64,000 bases of DNA from Saccharomonospora amisosensis (GTDB taxonomy: Bacteria > Actinomycetota > Actinomycetes > Mycobacteriales > Pseudonocardiaceae): NCBI RefSeq assembly GCF_011761185.1, contig NZ_JAAOYM010000001.1, positions 3,224,001 through 3,288,000 on the forward strand, given 5' to 3'. Shown piece after piece: positions 62,809 through 64,000 of the stretch. Under the pieces are notes generated by a model. The model was given only the letters and a program-made list of their open reading frames with translations, was not told where the DNA came from and did not search any database. The position numbers and the translations under genes are program-made. Each line of letters opens with the position of its first letter. The first letter of the stretch is position 1.

Positions 62809-63228
62809 ATGCCCGAAGCCGTCCCGTCCGGCAGAGTCGGGTTTCTGCTTGCCCGCGCGGGCGGTCGCGCCATCCGTAATCTCAACCGCGCGCTGGAGCC
62901 GTTCGGCCTGCGCAGCAGGCACTACACGGTGTTGTCGGCCTCGGCGGAGCAGGGCGGGCTCTCACAACGTGAGCTCGGTGAGGTGCTCGGGGTGGACCCG
63001 AGTGCGGTGGTCGCGCTCGTCGACGATCTGGAACGTGCCGGCCTGGTGCGTCGCGACGCGCACCCGGACGATCGGCGCACCCGTGTCGTCGTCGTGACCG
63101 AGGCAGGCATGTCCACCCTTGACACCACCCGCGAACTGGCCAGAGGTGTCGACGACGACCTGCTCTCCGCCCTCAGCGACGACGAGCGCAGGACGCTGGA
63201 GCGGTTGTTGCTGCGGTTGGCCTCCTGA
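62809..63228 (+). CDS. MarR-family transcriptional regulator
   Basis: 139 residues. Winged helix: LRSRHYTVLSASAEQ, LSQRELGEVLGVDPSAVVALVDDLERAGLV, and the wing RRDAHPDDRRTRVVVVT. Divergent from the SDR operon and likely its repressor. ATG 62809 is 22 bases past the strong AGGAGGAG (62781-62788), which instead fits the in-frame ATC at 62791; GTG 62761 is a third option. Confidence 0.88.
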   Translation: MPEAVPSGRVGFLLARAGGRAIRNLNRALEPFGLRSRHYTVLSASAEQGGLSQRELGEVLGVDPSAVVALVDDLERAGLVRRDAHPDDRRTRVVVVTEAGMSTLDTTRELARGVDDDLLSALSDDERRTLERLLLRLAS

Positions 63229-63253
63229 CCGCGCCGCCTGCCACCCGCTCGCC

Positions 63254-64000
63254 TCAGACAATGGGGCAAAGCGGGGTCTCCTCGCGCGGCCCGTGCCTGC
63301 GCAGTTCGGTCCACGCCAGCGCCAGCCTGTCCACCAACTCCTCCAGTTCCCGCTGCGGGCGTGGGAACGGAATCCGCAGGTGATCGTCGTGCGCGCCGCT
63401 GGGGTCCATCGTCGAGCCCGGGATCACCTCGACGCCGTGCCGTAGCGCCAACTGCGCGAACACGTCGGCGCTGCTGCCGCCGGGAAGCCGCACCCACAAC
63501 GACGAACCGCCGTCGGGGTGGCGCCAGGTCCACCCTGCCAGCCGGTCGGCCAGCAGCCGTTCCAGCAGCGCGCACCGCTGCCGCCGCAGCACCGCCTGCC
63601 GCTCACCGATCTCCTCCATGCGCGGCACCAGCCGGGCGGCCACCGCCTGCTCGAATACCGGACTGCCGAGATCGGCCAGCGCCTTTCGGCGAGCGCAACG
63701 CTCGATGATCCCGACCGGACCACGAATCCAGCCGATGCGCAAACCGCCCCAGATTCCCTTGAACGACTCCACCGTCAGCATCTCCGACCCGCCGCCGGCG
63801 TATGCGCCAAGCGGCGCGGGCAGTGGCGCGGTTCGCGACAGGTTCTGTCCGGCGTAGGCATTGTCCTCCACCACGGCGACGCCGTGCCGGGAGGCGAGTT
63901 CGGCGACCGTACGCCTGCGCGCGGACGACATCAGCACGCCTGCCGGGTTGTGGAACGTCGGCATCACATAAAGCAGCGCCGGCTCGTGTTCGGCCAGCGC
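63254..64000 (-). CDS. PLP-dependent aminotransferase, MocR/PdxR type (5' end outside the window)
   Basis: 248 visible residues of the C-terminal part. Fold type I motifs: MPTFHNPAGVLMSS, VVEDNAYAGQ (Asp), SFKGIWGGLRIGWIRG with the probable PLP Lys (usual SxSK shortened to SFK), then GWTWRHPDGGSSLWVRLP. MocR proteins carry a GntR helix-turn-helix at the N-terminus, which would lie beyond the edge. Convergent with marR, 25 bases apart. Whether it is enzyme or regulator cannot be decided. Confidence 0.8.
   Translation of the reverse strand, partial: ALAEHEPALLYVMPTFHNPAGVLMSSARRRTVAELASRHGVAVVEDNAYAGQNLSRTAPLPAPLGAYAGGGSEMLTVESFKGIWGGLRIGWIRGPVGIIERCARRKALADLGSPVFEQAVAARLVPRMEEIGERQAVLRRQRCALLERLLADRLAGWTWRHPDGGSSLWVRLPGGSSADVFAQLALRHGVEVIPGSTMDPSGAHDDHLRIPFPRPQRELEELVDRLALAWTELRRHGPREETPLCPIV

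Overview
The window is about 64 kb of very GC-rich, densely coded DNA from an actinobacterium. Frequent GTG starts, ATGA/GTGA stop-start overlaps, FAD-dependent ThyX, a DUF4439 Tat lipoprotein and Mycobacterium-like gene order (clgR-pspA-pspM, ftsK, rnj-dapA-thyX, dapB, pnp-rpsO-ribF-truB, rbfA-infB-ylxR-nusA-rimP) fit Pseudonocardiaceae (Amycolatopsis/Saccharomonospora type). That assignment is inference. I saw no rRNA or tRNA gene, insertion sequence, prophage or CRISPR array, and no non-coding stretch longer than 300 bases. The longest gap, 3434-3711, is the most interesting one.

Left part (1-8.7 kb): truncated dinB, a methyltransferase, a ParA-like ATPase, nei2 and pyrD. Between nei2 and pyrD lies a 16-base, almost full-length complement of the 16S rRNA 3' tail, then a 12-codon ORF and a run of perfect stems including a three-way junction. 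Convergent with pyrD is a degenerate allophanate-hydrolase-like protein that has lost its amidase catalytic residues. The envelope-stress block pspM-pspA-clgR follows.

Middle-left (8.7-24 kb): rimO-pgsA-cinA, argA, ftsK, an acyltransferase, a DMT exporter, rnj-dapA, a membrane Ser/Thr kinase, an ACT-domain protein and thyX. Divergent from thyX is a ribbon-helix-helix protein with candidate operator repeats, coupled to a DUF4097 protein.

Accessory block (23.8-30.7 kb): a GtrA flippase, a GtrB-like glycosyltransferase, a DUF2142 membrane protein and a methyltransferase form a likely surface-glycan module. Next come a YcaQ-type DNA glycosylase, a GNAT enzyme and small membrane proteins.

Right-centre (30.7-48.7 kb): mainly translation, RNA and lysine/cell-wall housekeeping on the minus strand: dapB, an M16 peptidase, pnp, rpsO, thpR, ribF, truB, two transporters, a TRM11-like methyltransferase, then rbfA, DUF503, infB, ylxR, nusA and rimP.

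Right end (48.7-64 kb): a DUF4439 lipoprotein, a class V aminotransferase, two PH-domain membrane proteins, a threonine-dehydratase-like enzyme, CapA, an MBL hydrolase divergent from an AraC regulator, a mycothiol-dependent-isomerase-like protein, a four-gene CoA-linked catabolic operon (SDR, amidohydrolase, MaoC, AMP-ligase) facing a MarR gene across a palindrome, and a truncated MocR-type aminotransferase.
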